Shown piece by piece: positions 26,101-31,089 of a stretch of 64,000 bases of DNA. A model generated the notes under the pieces. It searched no databases and had not been told where the DNA came from. It saw only the letters and a list, made by a program, of their open reading frames with translations. The stretch comes from Azorinus chamasolen (lineage: Eukaryota; Mollusca; Bivalvia; Cardiida; Solecurtidae), in contig OY755238.1 in assembly GCA_963576725.1 (NCBI GenBank), positions 23,698,845 to 23,762,844 of the forward strand, read 5' to 3'. The translations under genes were made by a program, and so were the position numbers. Positions within the stretch are counted from its first letter, which is position 1; each line of letters begins with the position of its first letter.

Positions 26101-27459
26101 AGAACGAAACTCAGACTCAACTAAAAGCTTTATAAGCATGGACCCAGGATTCAAACGGTTTGTTGTTGTGGTAATATTTAAGACAGAAAAAGAAGATAAT
26201 TAAAGAAATGTGAATTATAGCAGACGACCAATGTTATGTTGAAAATGAGTAAACCCATTGCCTCATAGGCTATTTTTAGATATAACCTCTTTGAATAAAT
26301 CTACCGAAAAGGAGCATTAACTAGAGAAAAGGAACATTTTAAAATTTTGTTTGAGCAAATGCTCTTTTTATCACATTGGTTTCACAAAGTGGCTTTTACA
26401 GAGGTGTCAAAAGTCCTTAATATGAGGGAATGGGTGAATAAGGTGAATATTGTCATATGAGCACAGGAAATTGTAGATCATGACAGAAACTGTATACAGT
26501 GCTCCCTCTCTTCAACGACAGTCTTTGGGATACAAAGATTGTATGTGTTGTTCAGAGGGAGTTGTTATAGGGAGGGAAAATCAAACATAATTAGCTTGTT
26601 TGCAGATCCCCAGATAAGGTGTATTTCGAGAACTAAAACCGTTATGCCTCAATTAAACCCTATGTTGTGACCACTCTTTAGAATCATCACAAAGTGACGA
26701 TTCTAAAGAGTGGTCACAACATAGGGTTTGATGGTGGCATAAAGAAAATACGATGGAAAAAAGTTGTTTCTGGGGCCATTGTTGTTTCGGAAACAGTGAC
26801 ATGCATTGTTGTAAGGAGGGAATCGTTATTGAGAGGGCCGTTGTAGGGAGGGAGCACTGTAATTGGATCTTTATCATTCCATATGCAAACAGAGCTGATC
26901 CTGATCAGAGGGCTCCATTATGTATGGAGTATAAATTCATATGAACACCTTTTCATGCAATTGAAAATGGAGTACATGTAAACCCAGATCAGACAGCTTC
27001 TGTAGGCGCCATCTGATCAGGGTCTACTCTGCTTATGAAAATTTATAAAGTCTGTATGAAGCTTGTACACAAATGAACACTTTGTTTTTATCCATTGAAA
27101 GATGTTATCTCTTTACTCCATGAATATTCATGTAGAAGATAATGACATTATGAATATTAATTAGCTTAATTATTATAATAACACATGGACTCATATCATT
27201 AGCAAATAGAGCTATTCCTGATCAGACAGCTCCTATGGGAGTAATCTGATCTGGGTCTACTCTGTTTACAAATCTGTAGAGGGGTATTTATGGAGTAAAT
27301 GGTTGTATTTGATTTGTCTGTTTATCATGCACAATTTTTCCATGTGTTATGCTATTTATATTTTTCAATTTCAGATATTTAGTAGGCCAAAGACTTGTTA
27401 ATTATGATCATAAGCGTAAACAGCGTATGTCAGCAGAACCACCCATGTCCAAAACCTGA
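518..27459 (+). CDS. MARCHF6: MARCHF6/TEB4 (Doa10 orthologue), C-terminal part, 15 exons
   Basis: ER-resident multi-pass E3 ubiquitin ligase of ER-associated degradation. Fifteen exons join in frame with GT-AG introns: 518-569, 2456-2514, 3653-3762, 4516-4630, 4817-5020, 5828-5979, 14335-14518, 17231-17437, 18596-18665, 19558-19739, 21308-21442, 22056-22145, 23599-23731, 25421-25556, 27375-27459. They encode 637 residues. Characteristic family stretches are visible: EHVFWVVSLNTLFILVF, GVFPLICGWWLDVCS, LLREVLRPGVLWFLRNLNDP, SDAPVSELSLELLLLQVVLP, HELYTAACGLYVCWL, MGPQWWLK, YEHIKNDKYLVGQRLVNY. About twelve hydrophobic segments are seen. The vertebrate protein is about 910 aa, so the N-terminal RING-CH domain and first membrane spans are outside the window to the left. 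Introns are packed with MITEs; the largest carries a U2 snRNA. No frameshift or stop interrupts any exon, so the gene appears functional. Confidence 0.96.
877..912. repeat. Short perfect inverted repeat
   Basis: AAAGACCTATGATA and its complement separated by 8 bases, in a stretch that otherwise resembles no T or P family. Confidence 0.7.
995..1104. repeat. 110-bp near-perfect palindrome
   Basis: Arms start GGTTACCTAATATGGAA and meet at CGAGAGCTAAGCTCTCG with a one-base centre near 1049. Only a few mismatches. Not related to the T or P hairpins. Confidence 0.85.
1138..1325. mobile_element. Truncated T2 element
   Basis: Carries the TTAATTAGAT, GTAGAATCAGATC and GCAAACAG hairpin arms of T2 and ends AGTAAAGGGT; the left terminus is missing. 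Confidence 0.6.
1460..1708 (+). mobile_element. T1 element, full length
   Basis: 249 bp from TTAACCCTTTCCC to GAACAGGGAAACGGTTAA. Hairpin arms GCAAACAG-like around GGCTCCTAGAGGAGCC. Reference orientation for T1: short flank on the left. Confidence 0.85.
1761..2001. mobile_element. Diverged T2 element
   Basis: TTAAG at the left and GGAGTAAAATATTAA at the right, with the T2 internal signature GCAGAAACTGTAGAAT-like and a degraded hairpin. Confidence 0.65.
2038..2296 (-). mobile_element. T1 element, full length, inverted
   Basis: TTAACCCTTTCCCTGTTCTA to ATATGAGGGAAAGGGTTAA. Hairpin around GGCTCCTCTAGGAGCC with almost perfect 32-bp arms. Confidence 0.87.
2456..2514 (+). CDS. MARCHF6: MARCHF6 exon f2
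   Basis: Follows a long T tract and TTGCAG; donor GTAAGA. Completes the split Ala codon and reads AFCPYHIGHFTMIGMKMGDL, the luminal/cytosolic turn after the first span. Ends in phase 0. Confidence 0.93.
2690..2931 (+). mobile_element. T2 element
   Basis: CTAACCCTTTACTCC to TTTATGGAGTAAAGGGTTAA. Hairpin apex GGCTCCTACAGGAGC. The left hairpin arm is shortened. Confidence 0.82.
2980..3088. mobile_element. T6-like hairpin fragment
   Basis: AACAGTGCAGACACTGATCA pairs with GATCTGGATCTACACTGTTT; ends AAGGGTTAA. Left terminus absent. Confidence 0.55.
3390..3603 (+). mobile_element. T2 element with hairpin arm deleted
   Basis: Left end TTACCCATTACTTCATGAAT-like, right end TATGGAGTAACGGGTTAA. After AGGTCCTAC the descending hairpin arm is mostly lost. 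Lies directly upstream of exon f3. Confidence 0.72.
3653..3762 (+). CDS. MARCHF6: MARCHF6 exon f3
   Basis: Acceptor TTTTTGCAG, donor GTAAGT. Encodes VASSHFEGLLTTLIGY followed by a hydrophobic span. Ends two bases into a Lys codon. A T2 element ends only 49 bp upstream of the exon. Confidence 0.93.
4116..4326 (-). mobile_element. T2 element, inverted
   Basis: TTAATTCTTTACTCCATAAA to CATGGAATAAAGGGTTAA; hairpin GTAAACAGAGTAGTCCCAGA with apex GGTTGCTTTTGGAGCC. Confidence 0.78.
4516..4630 (+). CDS. MARCHF6: MARCHF6 exon f4
   Basis: Acceptor TTCTTACAG, donor GTAAGT. Encodes FRRVLGLCYVVVKVKLLVVV and the near-invariant GVFPLICGWWLDVCSL. Start of the conserved TEB4/Doa10 (TD) membrane block that spans exons f4-f6. 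Confidence 0.94.
4817..5020 (+). CDS. MARCHF6: MARCHF6 exon f5
   Basis: Acceptor ATTTCAG, donor GTAAGC. 68 codons: MFDATLKDRKMSFHLAPGT, a membrane span, then the family-defining LREVLRPGVLWFLRNLNDP and EFNPIQE. Confidence 0.95.
5080..5330 (-). mobile_element. T1 element, inverted
   Basis: TTAACCCTTTCCCTGTTCTA to ATATGAAGGAAGGAGTTA, hairpin apex GGCTCCTGTAGGAGC. A small insertion interrupts one arm (GCAAACTGTTAAACAG). Confidence 0.82.
5691..5827 (+). repeat. MARCHF6: 42-bp minisatellite abutting exon f6
   Basis: Three and a fraction copies of a unit starting AACATTGAACCTACATATCT. The last partial unit continues into ATTGATTTGTTTCAG, so the array edge forms the 3' splice site of exon f6. Confidence 0.85.
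5828..5979 (+). CDS. MARCHF6: MARCHF6 exon f6
   Basis: Acceptor TTTCAG supplied by the edge of a 42-bp minisatellite; donor GTAATT. Encodes MIHLPVYRHTRRF, a membrane span and FLPYNVMLS. Ends two bases into a Ser codon; the following intron is 8,355 bp. Confidence 0.94.
6345..6720 (+). other. GC-richer unexplained stretch in a MARCHF6 intron
   Basis: Two stretches differ from the surrounding AT-rich DNA. At about 6350-6424 a short frame reads WIVRESPALEANYRNYRPGD then EFS and a stop, with AATAAA just after. At 6516-6707 a 63-codon frame contains AQRRVPFVVRRHVAPYQRPL, preceded by a possible acceptor (CATGGCAG). I recognise neither. Splicing it onto exon f6 would give an early stop. Confidence 0.3.
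7262..7690. repeat. Degenerate GGAAT/GAATA-rich low-complexity tract
   Basis: Irregular repeats such as GGAATAGAATGGAATG and AATAATATAAT. Strongly purine-biased on the plus strand, so the minus-strand frames here are compositional artefacts. Confidence 0.8.
8507..8930. mobile_element. Two degraded T2/T3-type elements
   Basis: TTAACCCTGTTGCCTATTCA starts a T3-like left half ending at about 8675; from 8700 the inverted half of a T2 element follows, ending near ATTCATCAGATAAATG. Confidence 0.5.
8938..9270 (+). repeat. 46-bp minisatellite, 7 copies
   Basis: TAATCACAAACAAATTGTTA starts units at 8941, 8987, 9033, 9079, 9125, 9171 and 9217. The unit contains AAACAGCATGGATCTAGATC, resembling one arm of the T5 hairpin, so it probably grew from a MITE fragment. 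Confidence 0.9.
9645..9855. mobile_element. Degraded T2 element
   Basis: Left half TAACTCTTTACTCCATGAGT; hairpin AAGCAAACAGAACAGACCCT to GTCTGATCTGGGTCTAC; right end lost. Confidence 0.6.
9860..10350. other. Intronic DNA, no gene seen
   Basis: Apart from a short inverted repeat (GAACCTGTTGGAGAGCAGGTTC at about 10168-10189, trimmed here to its arms GAACCTG/CAGGTTC) nothing is recognisable. Confidence 0.5.
10720..10796. mobile_element. Right half of a P1 element
   Basis: From CATTCTGTTTTACTTTCAC to GAGAGGTTTTACTG followed by TA; left half missing and replaced by a G-rich tract. Confidence 0.7.
10840..11036. mobile_element. Degraded T2 element
   Basis: AAGAAATAATTAATGACCTC at left, AGCAAACAGATCAG and GATCTAGGTCTATTCTGG around a shortened apex, end TGGTAAAGGGTT. 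Confidence 0.6.
11531..11537 (+). promoter_or_regulatory. TATA-like box upstream of the U2 RNA
   Basis: TATATAA centred 27 bases before the U2 start. Vertebrate U2 promoters lack a TATA box, so its role here is uncertain. Confidence 0.4.
11561..11749 (+). ncRNA. U2 snRNA: U2 spliceosomal RNA
   Basis: Begins ATCGCTTCTCGGCCTTTTGG, the universal U2 5' end, followed by AAGTGTAGTATCTGTTCTTA with the branch-point recognition segment GTAGTA. Stem-loop II, an Sm-type site (TGATTTTTG, near 11659), stem III and stem IV with TATTGCAGTACCTCC are present, giving about 189 nt, the usual U2 length. TATATAA lies about 30 bp upstream and a GCAAAT octamer-like motif about 50 bp upstream. A purine-rich AAAACAAAATTCAGA downstream resembles a 3' box. 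It lies in the same orientation as MARCHF6 inside its largest intron. The intact ends and stems suggest a real gene; a recent processed copy cannot be excluded without expression data. Confidence 0.93.
12185..13405 (+). repeat. About 160-bp tandem repeat, 7 copies
   Basis: GCTAGAGTCACCAAACTTCA recurs near 12277, 12436, 12567, 12727, 12888, 13054 and 13228. Each unit also has CCAGCATGAGTTGTTGTG and TCCCCCTGATAACTTTGGAG. The array is bounded by TATGTCCCCCCC and GGGAGGGGGAGACAT, an inverted terminal pair. Confidence 0.9.
13780..13930 (-). mobile_element. Truncated T2 element
   Basis: TGACCCTTTATTCTATAAAT, a hairpin with a shortened left arm and apex CAGGAGCCG, end GGGGTAAAGGG. Much of the long flank is deleted. 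Confidence 0.65.
14041..14290 (-). mobile_element. T2 element, full length, inverted
   Basis: TTAACCCTTTACTCCATAAA to CATGGAAACTAGGGTTAA. Hairpin with exact apex GCTCCTATAGGAGC. Ends 44 bp before exon f7. Confidence 0.87.
14335..14518 (+). CDS. MARCHF6: MARCHF6 exon f7
   Basis: Acceptor TATTTCAG, donor GTAAGA. Completes the Ser codon and reads SDAPVSELSLELLLLQVVLP and LLEQGHTRKWLKGLVRGW. A T2 element ends about 45 bp upstream. Confidence 0.95.
15001..15218 (+). mobile_element. T4 element, full length
   Basis: TTAACCCATTCCCTCATAGG to ATCAGGGAATGGGTTAA. Hairpin arms AAACCATTGTGATAAATAGA around TTCCTATAGGAGCAA. Confidence 0.87.
15436..15688 (+). mobile_element. T1 element, full length
   Basis: TTAACCCTTTCCCTAATATA to AACAGGGAAAGGGTTAA, 253 bp; hairpin apex GGCTCATAGAGGAGCC. 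Confidence 0.9.
15775..15964 (+). mobile_element. T1 element missing its left end and left arm
   Basis: Keeps GCCGTCTGATAAGGGTCTGC, the CACCTTCCATATTTTATT segment and the right end AACAGGGAAAGGGTTAA. Confidence 0.75.
16132..16242 (+). other. 36-codon frame in a CpG-containing stretch
   Basis: ATG in a good context (AAAATGGCC) opens MADQLHFVDSIQTTALKRNN and stops with TAG at 16240. The surrounding 15980-16470 contains CpGs that the AT-rich repeats lack. Could be a first exon, a retrocopy or chance. No acceptor or donor decides it. Confidence 0.2.
16808..16950. repeat. 143-bp inverted repeat with unpaired centre
   Basis: Arms start GTTATACAGATCA and include GGCGGGATATCTGACTTTTT and TTTCCTGCTGAGGAAA; a central segment of about 38 bp (ATACATGTAGCCATCGCC...) does not pair. 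Confidence 0.85.
16989..17176. mobile_element. P1 element, full length
   Basis: CAGTAATACCTCTCTATAAC to GAGAGGTTTTACTG, flanked by TA on both sides. Hairpin arms contain GGTGGCTGCTTAAAGCAAGG; the apex half is partly deleted. 55 bp before exon f8. Confidence 0.88.
17231..17437 (+). CDS. MARCHF6: MARCHF6 exon f8 (variable Pro/Ala/Gln loop)
   Basis: Acceptor CACTACAG, donor GTAAGC. A GC-rich, low-complexity hydrophilic loop rich in Pro, Ala, Gln and Asn, then the conserved GLGAAHQAMLQ and GGPTGFQSYKRP. The loop is the poorly conserved part of the family. Confidence 0.92.
17459..17650 (+). repeat. About 31-bp minisatellite
   Basis: AACCTCTTTATAGTGACACC repeated five to six times with drift. The unit resembles the P1 end CCTCTCTATA. 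Confidence 0.85.
18596..18665 (+). CDS. MARCHF6: MARCHF6 exon f9
   Basis: Acceptor TTTACAG, donor GTATCA. One membrane span, IFLLVVLMCMTLFAASVVCL, with its split Val codon finished in the next exon. Confidence 0.92.
18685..18860. mobile_element. Left half of a T2/T3 element broken at the apex
   Basis: Runs from ATTGAATATTCATAAAGAAA to CAGACGGCTCCTACAGGAT, where similarity stops at the hairpin apex. Confidence 0.65.
19558..19739 (+). CDS. MARCHF6: MARCHF6 exon f10
   Basis: Acceptor ATTTCAG, donor GTAAGG. Encodes GRKLMSLWMGEAKIHELYTA, ACGLYVCWLMLRIGTVLYNW and an amphipathic end. Confidence 0.94.
19870..19950. mobile_element. P3-type hairpin core without termini
   Basis: AATGCAGGTCAAAAGTAATG and AAGCTCCAGTAGGAGCTTTC form a hairpin; the ends are not recognisable. 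Confidence 0.6.
20125..20166 (+). repeat. Poly-C tract followed by (AC)n
   Basis: A long uninterrupted run of C, then ACACACACAC. Frames read through it are artefacts. Confidence 0.95.
21030..21272 (-). mobile_element. T2/T3 element, inverted
   Basis: ACCCTTTCCACGATATACA to CCTGAAGTAAGGGGTTAA; hairpin GCAAACAGAGTAGACCCAAA and GTTTGCTCTGTTTGC. Confidence 0.75.
21308..21442 (+). CDS. MARCHF6: MARCHF6 exon f11
   Basis: Acceptor TATTCAG, donor GTAAGT. 45 codons: AMKTLFVAVILMGVVPLLLG, then LFELVVVAPLRVSLDQTPVF and FPWQ, strongly conserved in the family. Confidence 0.95.
21686..21874. mobile_element. P1 element with rearranged right arm
   Basis: CAGTAAAACCTCTCTATAAC to GAGAGGTTTCACTG with TA flanks. 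After the apex GCTCCTATA the expected arm is replaced by a repeated AGCAACCACCTG. Confidence 0.88.
22056..22145 (+). CDS. MARCHF6: MARCHF6 exon f12
   Basis: Acceptor GTTACAG, donor GTAATA. 30 codons: DWALGVLHTKIICAVTMMGP then QWWLKRVIEQ, highly conserved. Confidence 0.95.
22334..22560 (+). mobile_element. T1 element, left hairpin arm deleted
   Basis: ACCCATTCCTTCATATAAAC to ACAGGAAAAGGATTAA; the hairpin jumps from AGACCCT to AAAGGAGCCATC. Confidence 0.78.
22743..22946. mobile_element. P1 element, full length
   Basis: CAGTTAAACCTCTTTATAAC to GAGAGGTTTTACTG with TA flanks. Exact apex GCTCCTATAGGAGC, arms about 45 bp. Confidence 0.9.
23069..23324 (+). mobile_element. T3 element
   Basis: TTAACCCTTTCCCTGTTCAA to a decayed right end (GGAAGTAAAGTGATAA). 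Internal TTGACAAAAACTGTAGAATG; exact apex GCTCCTATAGGAGC. Confidence 0.85.
23363..23570 (-). mobile_element. T4 element, inverted
   Basis: TTAAACCCATTCCCCCATAG to TATGAGGTAATG. The left hairpin arm is mostly deleted (ACCATTGTGCAAATGC). 28 bp before exon f13. Confidence 0.8.
23599..23731 (+). CDS. MARCHF6: MARCHF6 exon f13
   Basis: Acceptor TATTACAG, donor GTAGAG. Encodes VYNDGLRNMNLKF, then a span around FPVIGVLGMSLSLPYVVA. Ends one base into a Gly codon. Confidence 0.93.
23811..24013. mobile_element. P2 element, full length
   Basis: CTGTAAAACCCCTCTAAACT to GGTTTAGAGGTGTTTCTACTG. Hairpin arms GGTGGCTGCTTAATGCAGGG, apex AGCTCCTCTAGGAGCT. Confidence 0.88.
24351..24598 (+). mobile_element. T6 element, full length
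   Basis: TTAACCCTTAGCCTGCCA to TGGCGGGCTATTGGTTAA. Hairpin GCAAACAGTGCAGACCCAGA with exact apex GCTCCTATAGGAGC inside GAGCTC. Confidence 0.88.
24979..25362 (+). mobile_element. T2 element interrupted by an I element
   Basis: TAACCCTTTACTCCAGGAAT to ATTTATGGAGTAAG. The element is split after AACTAGAATC and resumes at TGTATATTATCTCATAGGCA, with the I element between. Confidence 0.85.
25100..25246. mobile_element. I element nested in T2
   Basis: CTGGGGTCATGCTTATAAAG to TATAAGCATGAACCCAGG, about 147 bp, arms containing TTTAGTTGAGTCTGAG and CTCAAGCTTTTGATTGG. Confidence 0.85.
25421..25556 (+). CDS. MARCHF6: MARCHF6 exon f14
   Basis: Acceptor TTGTTTCAG, donor GTAAGT. Encodes the last membrane span (RRIYPFLLACVVFIFICVF) and the conserved cytosolic QFKRLYEHIKNDK. 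Confidence 0.95.
25575..25802 (+). mobile_element. T3 element
   Basis: TAACGCTTTCCCTGTTGAAT to ATATGAGGGAAAGGGTTAA; the hairpin right arm is shortened after CAGATGGCGATCTG. Confidence 0.8.
25890..26165. mobile_element. T5 element split by an I element
   Basis: CTCGCTGCCAATGTCTCACT, then half a T5 hairpin (CAAACAGTTGGATACAATGA, apex GAGTAACTC), then the I element, then CAAACGGTTTG. Confidence 0.7.
25966..26148. mobile_element. I element nested in T5
   Basis: CTGGGTCCATGCTTATAAAA to TATAAGCATGGACCCAGG. Centre GAGCCTTTGGCTC with perfect arms GATTTGA; one arm carries a duplicated CTTGAGAAC segment. Confidence 0.87.
26248..26438 (+). mobile_element. T4 element with left arm deleted
   Basis: TAAACCCATTGCCTCATAGG to ATGAGGGAATGGGT; the hairpin lacks its ascending arm. 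Confidence 0.78.
26497..26859. mobile_element. P5 element containing an E element
   Basis: CAGTGCTCCCTCTCTTCAAC to GTAGGGAGGGAGCACTG with TA on both sides. The centre (about 26603-26757) is an E-type palindrome. Confidence 0.85.
26603..26757. mobile_element. E element inside P5
   Basis: TCCCCAGATAAGGTG at left; palindrome ACCCTATGTTGTGACCACTC and TTTAGAATC around a CACAAAGTG centre. Confidence 0.8.
27108..27304 (+). mobile_element. T2 element
   Basis: TATCTCTTTACTCCATGAAT to ATTTATGGAGTAAATGGTT; hairpin apex AGCTCCTATGGGAG. Ends 70 bp before exon f15. Confidence 0.8.
27375..27459 (+). CDS. MARCHF6: MARCHF6 exon f15 (terminal coding exon)
   Basis: Acceptor AATTTCAG. Reads KYLVGQRLVNYDHKRKQRMS then a short Pro-containing tail ending in SKT and TGA at 27457-27459. 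Confidence 0.95.
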
Positions 27460-28000
27460 TCCCTCGATGGACAGTAACAAGCTCTTACACCAAACAAATG
27501 GGGATAAAAACTTCTTCTAACAATGAGTTTGTCTCTAGTCAAAATAAACGGAAGAAAGTGCTGATCAGTTTTGAAAATGTTTTATACCTTCAGTGAATAA
27601 CGTATCTGTGAAAGACGAAAAGCTTCTATGGATATATAAACTTAAAAAGCTTGAGAATAACTGAAGATATCTTGATACATTTCAAGTGTGAGTGTTACAG
27701 TTGCGGCTCAAGTGTCGGCTCTGGAATAAATCTTTCTTTCAAATATATGTGAAAACCATTTCCCAGATGTTGTTTGGGAAATAAAACATCTCAGATGACA
27801 CACCCATAAAACAAACTCAGATGGCACTCAAGGAAAAAAAACTAACAGGTGGCATTCATGGAATAAACATTGTAAGATGTTTCTTGAATTAAACCTTCTC
27901 TCAAACAGCATTCAAAATGCAACAAGAACCTCTGTAAGATGTTATTCCTAGAATAAACCATGTATCTATCTGTTCCCATTCCTGGAATGTAACCGTCAAT
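27460..28000 (+). other. MARCHF6 3' untranslated region with several AATAAA signals
   Basis: The non-repetitive tail of the gene. AATAAA hexamers at about 27543, 27725, 27862 and 27951 give several candidate polyadenylation sites; the true end cannot be decided from sequence. A P2 element begins at 28073, so the transcript probably ends before it. Confidence 0.6.
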
Positions 28001-28072
28001 GAGTGCTACTTGCTGAGTGTTCTCTACATCAGTGACAACTGAGCTGTGGAATCCATCAGTTTGAACTGTCTG

Positions 28073-28276
28073 CAGTAAAACCCTTCTAAACCAGAATTTT
28101 AGTGAAGAAGAAATTAGATCTTTTTAGGCAGGTGGCTGCTTAGTGCAGGATGAAAGTCATGCAGAAAGCTCCTATGAGAGCTTTCTGCATGACTTTCACC
28201 CTGCATTAAGCTGCCACCTGTCTCACAGACCAGTATTGACAAGAATTTCAATGTCCCATTTAGAGAGGTTTTACTG
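28073..28276. mobile_element. P2 element, full length
   Basis: CAGTAAAACCCTTCTAAACC to TAGAGAGGTTTTACTG then TA. Hairpin apex AGCTCCTATGAGAGCT. Confidence 0.88.
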
Positions 28277-28305
28277 TACTGGAATCATAATGCATGGAGA
28301 GTTAC

Positions 28306-28574
28306 TTAACCCATTCCCCCATATTGATGCCTCTGTCAAAGTCACTTTTTGAAACCATTGTGATAAATAGAGCATTTGCTCCTATGGAGCAAATGCTCTA
28401 TTTATCACGATGGTTTAAAAACTACACAATTAAAAAAAAAATCCTTTTGTCTAGTTAATGCTCCTTTTCAATAGTTTTATAATGCACCCTTTCAATAGTT
28501 TTACAAGGCTCCTTTTCAAAAGATTTATTCAAAGAGGTTGGGTCTAAATATAGCATGTGAGAGAAACATTTTAA
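28306..28574 (-). mobile_element. T4 element, inverted
   Basis: TTAACCCATTCCCCCATATT to GAGAGAAACATTTTAA. Apex GCTCCTATGGAGC. Contains an internal triplication of CCTTTTCAATAGTTTTA-like sequence. Confidence 0.82.
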
Positions 28575-28803
28575 CCCCGCCCCCTTTGTCTGTTGAGGGA
28601 GTGGAGTATAGTGGTTGCTCTTGTCCATCCGTCCAGAAAGTCTTGTGGCATGCACTGCTTCTGTACAAGTAGACCTAGAGTTATCTAACTTCATACAAAA
28701 TGAATTTATTGGGAATAAGAAGTTGTGAACCCACCTGGGTTTTAGTTTGCATATTATACTGCAACTAGTGACAGCAGAATAATGATCCTGGAATTGATAA
28801 AGA

Positions 28804-28992
28804 TTAACCCTTTATCCTAGAAATATTCATATGAAAAGTAATGACGTTATGAATATTAATTAGATTAATTTGTTATAATAACTCATTGACACAAGAATTT
28901 TTGGCCATGGCAGAAACAGTAGAATCATATCTATATTATATCTGACTGCTCCACAGGAGCTGTTTGATCTGGGTCTACTCTGGGGTCTGCAT
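28804..28992 (+). mobile_element. T2 element, hairpin and right end reduced
   Basis: TTAACCCTTTATCCTAGAAA, GGCCATGGCAGAAACAGTAG, then GCTCCACAGGAGC and GGGTCTACTCTGG, where it stops. Confidence 0.7.
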
Positions 28993-29198
28993 TCTACATG
29001 GCAAATGGGGACATCTGTGTCCTTTACCGTTACGCATTAGAATTGCCTCCCAAGAGTTTGGCTGAGAAATAAGACTGTTTGATAGATCGGTCCTCTTGAT
29101 CTACAACTCTGAATTCAGTGTGATTGTGAGTGTCAGAAACTATATGGTACATCATGATGAAATGAGGAGACAATGTTTCGGATCTGTTCATCTCATAA

Positions 29199-29372
29199 CA
29201 GACGTCCAGATAAGATGCGTGAATTACAATATTTTCAAGAATAACTCCTTTATTTCTCCACCAAACCCTATGCTTTGACCACTCTTTAGAATTGTCTCTT
29301 CTAAAGAGTTGTCACAACGCAGGGTTTGGTGGAGAAATGACCATTTAAGTATTTGAGTATGCACCTTCTACC
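29199..29372. mobile_element. E element
   Basis: ACGTCCAGATAAGATGCGTG; palindrome CCACCAAACCCTATGCTTTG and TTTAGAATTGTCTCTTCTAAAGAG; then GAGTATGCACC. Confidence 0.85.
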
Positions 29373-29386
29373 TGTTGCTTGTTATA

Positions 29387-29590
29387 CAGTAAAACCTCTC
29401 TATAACGGCCACTAAATTGTGTTAATGAGTTGGTAATTAGGGCAGGTGGCTGCTTAAAGCAAGGGGAAAGTAAAACAGAATGTTCCTATAGGAGCATTCT
29501 GTTTTACTTTCACCTTGATTTAAGTAGCCACCTGCCTTTAACACAAAGCACTTGATGTAATTTAGTGGCCATTATAGAGAGGTTTTACTG
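29387..29590. mobile_element. P1 element, full length
   Basis: CAGTAAAACCTCTCTATAAC to GAGAGGTTTTACTG with TA flanks. Apex TGTTCCTATAGGAGCA. Confidence 0.9.
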
Positions 29591-29726
29591 TAAATATGTT
29601 TTTCAAGGACAAAAGTATTAAAACTTACCATCATATCACTATCACTTGTTCAAAACTTGGTGACCAAATTTCTGATTATAAATTGGCTGGGTAATTTTGG
29701 ATTCTGATATGATTCAAAGGTCCTTT

Positions 29727-30244
29727 TTAAACCTTTGCTCCATAAATATGCCTTAAGGCCCTTTGCTTGCTATTCATGTCAATATACCTACCTGTAAATA
29801 GTGAAGACCCAGGTGAGACAGCTCCTGCAGGAGCTGTCTCATCTGGGTCTGCACTATTTACAAGCTGATTGTGCAACCAGTGCACTCCACAGCAGTGATT
29901 GCACAGCGAACTACTTGTACACAGTGAAGATATATGTAATTATACAACAGGACATGGGTAAAGAAGTCGAAATGTATTTTAAAAATTCAGCAAGAGAAGG
30001 GTTAAAGCCCTTTCTACACCTTTGCAAACACAGCAGACCCAGGTCAGACAGCTCCTATATGGGCCATTTGATCACGGTCTGCTTTACTTGCCAATGATGT
30101 AATATACATAGGATTCCACAGTTTCTGACATGGCCAAAAAATCCTGTGTCCACATGCTAGTACAGTATAACATTAAATTTTAGTCTAATTAATATTAATG
30201 ATGCTATTTATTCTTACATGTATATTCATGGAGTAAAAGGTTAA
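29727..30244 (-). mobile_element. T2 element, inverted, interrupted by T7
   Basis: TTAAACCTTTGCTCCATAAA then ATATGCC, interrupted, resuming AGCCCTTTCTACACCTTTGC and ending CATGGAGTAAAAGGTTAA. The interrupting element is flanked by TTAA on both sides. Confidence 0.85.
29753..30005 (+). mobile_element. T7 element nested in T2
   Basis: TTAAGGCCCTTTGCTTGCTA to AGCAAGAGAAGGGTTAA. Hairpin GTAAATAGTGAAGACCCAGG with apex AGCTCCTGCAGGAGCT. Carries a unique segment ACCAGTGCACTCCACAGCAG shared with 53048-53297. Confidence 0.85.
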
Positions 30245-30254
30245 AATATGAAAG

Positions 30255-30435
30255 ATCAGGTCTATTTATATTTGTTACACCGTATATACAGTTGTATATG
30301 GTCAGTTCGAACTCATCTTAAAAACTTAAATTTATATAGAATATATTGGAAGAAAAGTTGGGACTTTACAAAAACTTCATAACAACGAGAAATTCGTGTC
30401 AAGCGAGTTCGACATAACGAGAGTGGACTGTATGT
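30255..30435. mobile_element. Possible pogo-type MITE
   Basis: TACAGTTGTATATGGTCAGT at left and CGAGTTCGACATAACGAGAG then TGGACTGTA at right give a TA-bounded pair with GTTCGAAC-like subterminal sequence. Confidence 0.45.
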
Positions 30436-30701
30436 TCAAACTACACAATTTTGCCTTGTTTGTATCATAGCGGCGTCATGCCAGAACATTTGCGAAAGTC
30501 TTTACTTCTGATTTTTACACTCTTGTTCATTATTATGTTCATTATTATAAGGGCCGCTGTCTTAGTAATGGCCATGACAGAAAAGTACTTTGTTAGTTTT
30601 GTGATCAATTGTCTGTTTTTGTTGAAGTCAACTTCAATCAGATATATAGGCTAGTGAGATATTTCTTTTTATATCAACAGAAATTAAGAAATATTATCCA
30701 G

Positions 30702-30912
30702 TTAACCCTTTCCTCCATAAATACGCCTTTCTATGCCTTTGCAAATACATTAGACCCAGATCAAACGGCTCCTATAGGAATCGTCTAATCAGGGTCTGCT
30801 CTGTTTGCCTATGTAATACATGTATTACAGATATGATTTTACAGTTTCTGCCATGGCCAAATATTCATGATGTCATTATTTCTTAAATGAATATTCATGA
30901 TGTAAAGTTTAA
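30702..30912 (-). mobile_element. T2 element, inverted
   Basis: TTAACCCTTTCCTCCATAAA to ATTCATGATGTAAAGTTTAA; hairpin apex GGCTCCTATAGGAATC. Confidence 0.83.
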
Positions 30913-31089
30913 ATGATTTATTTTGTTTAACACAAATTATCACATAACTAGTCTAAATTCTTCAAGCTTTAACAATATGTATCGGCAGATTTTTATAATC
31001 GCATATAGACACAGATGTACTATAGAATCATATCTATATAATTTCATATGCAAACTGGTGCAGGGGCTGTCTGATCTGGGTCTACTCAA

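Noticed and set aside
30451..30654. 67-codon plus frame with a hydrophobic stretch (LLLIFTLLFIIMFIII)
   Set aside because: The start is weak, the composition is AT-driven, and it lies at the edge of a T/P-type repeat; no further evidence.
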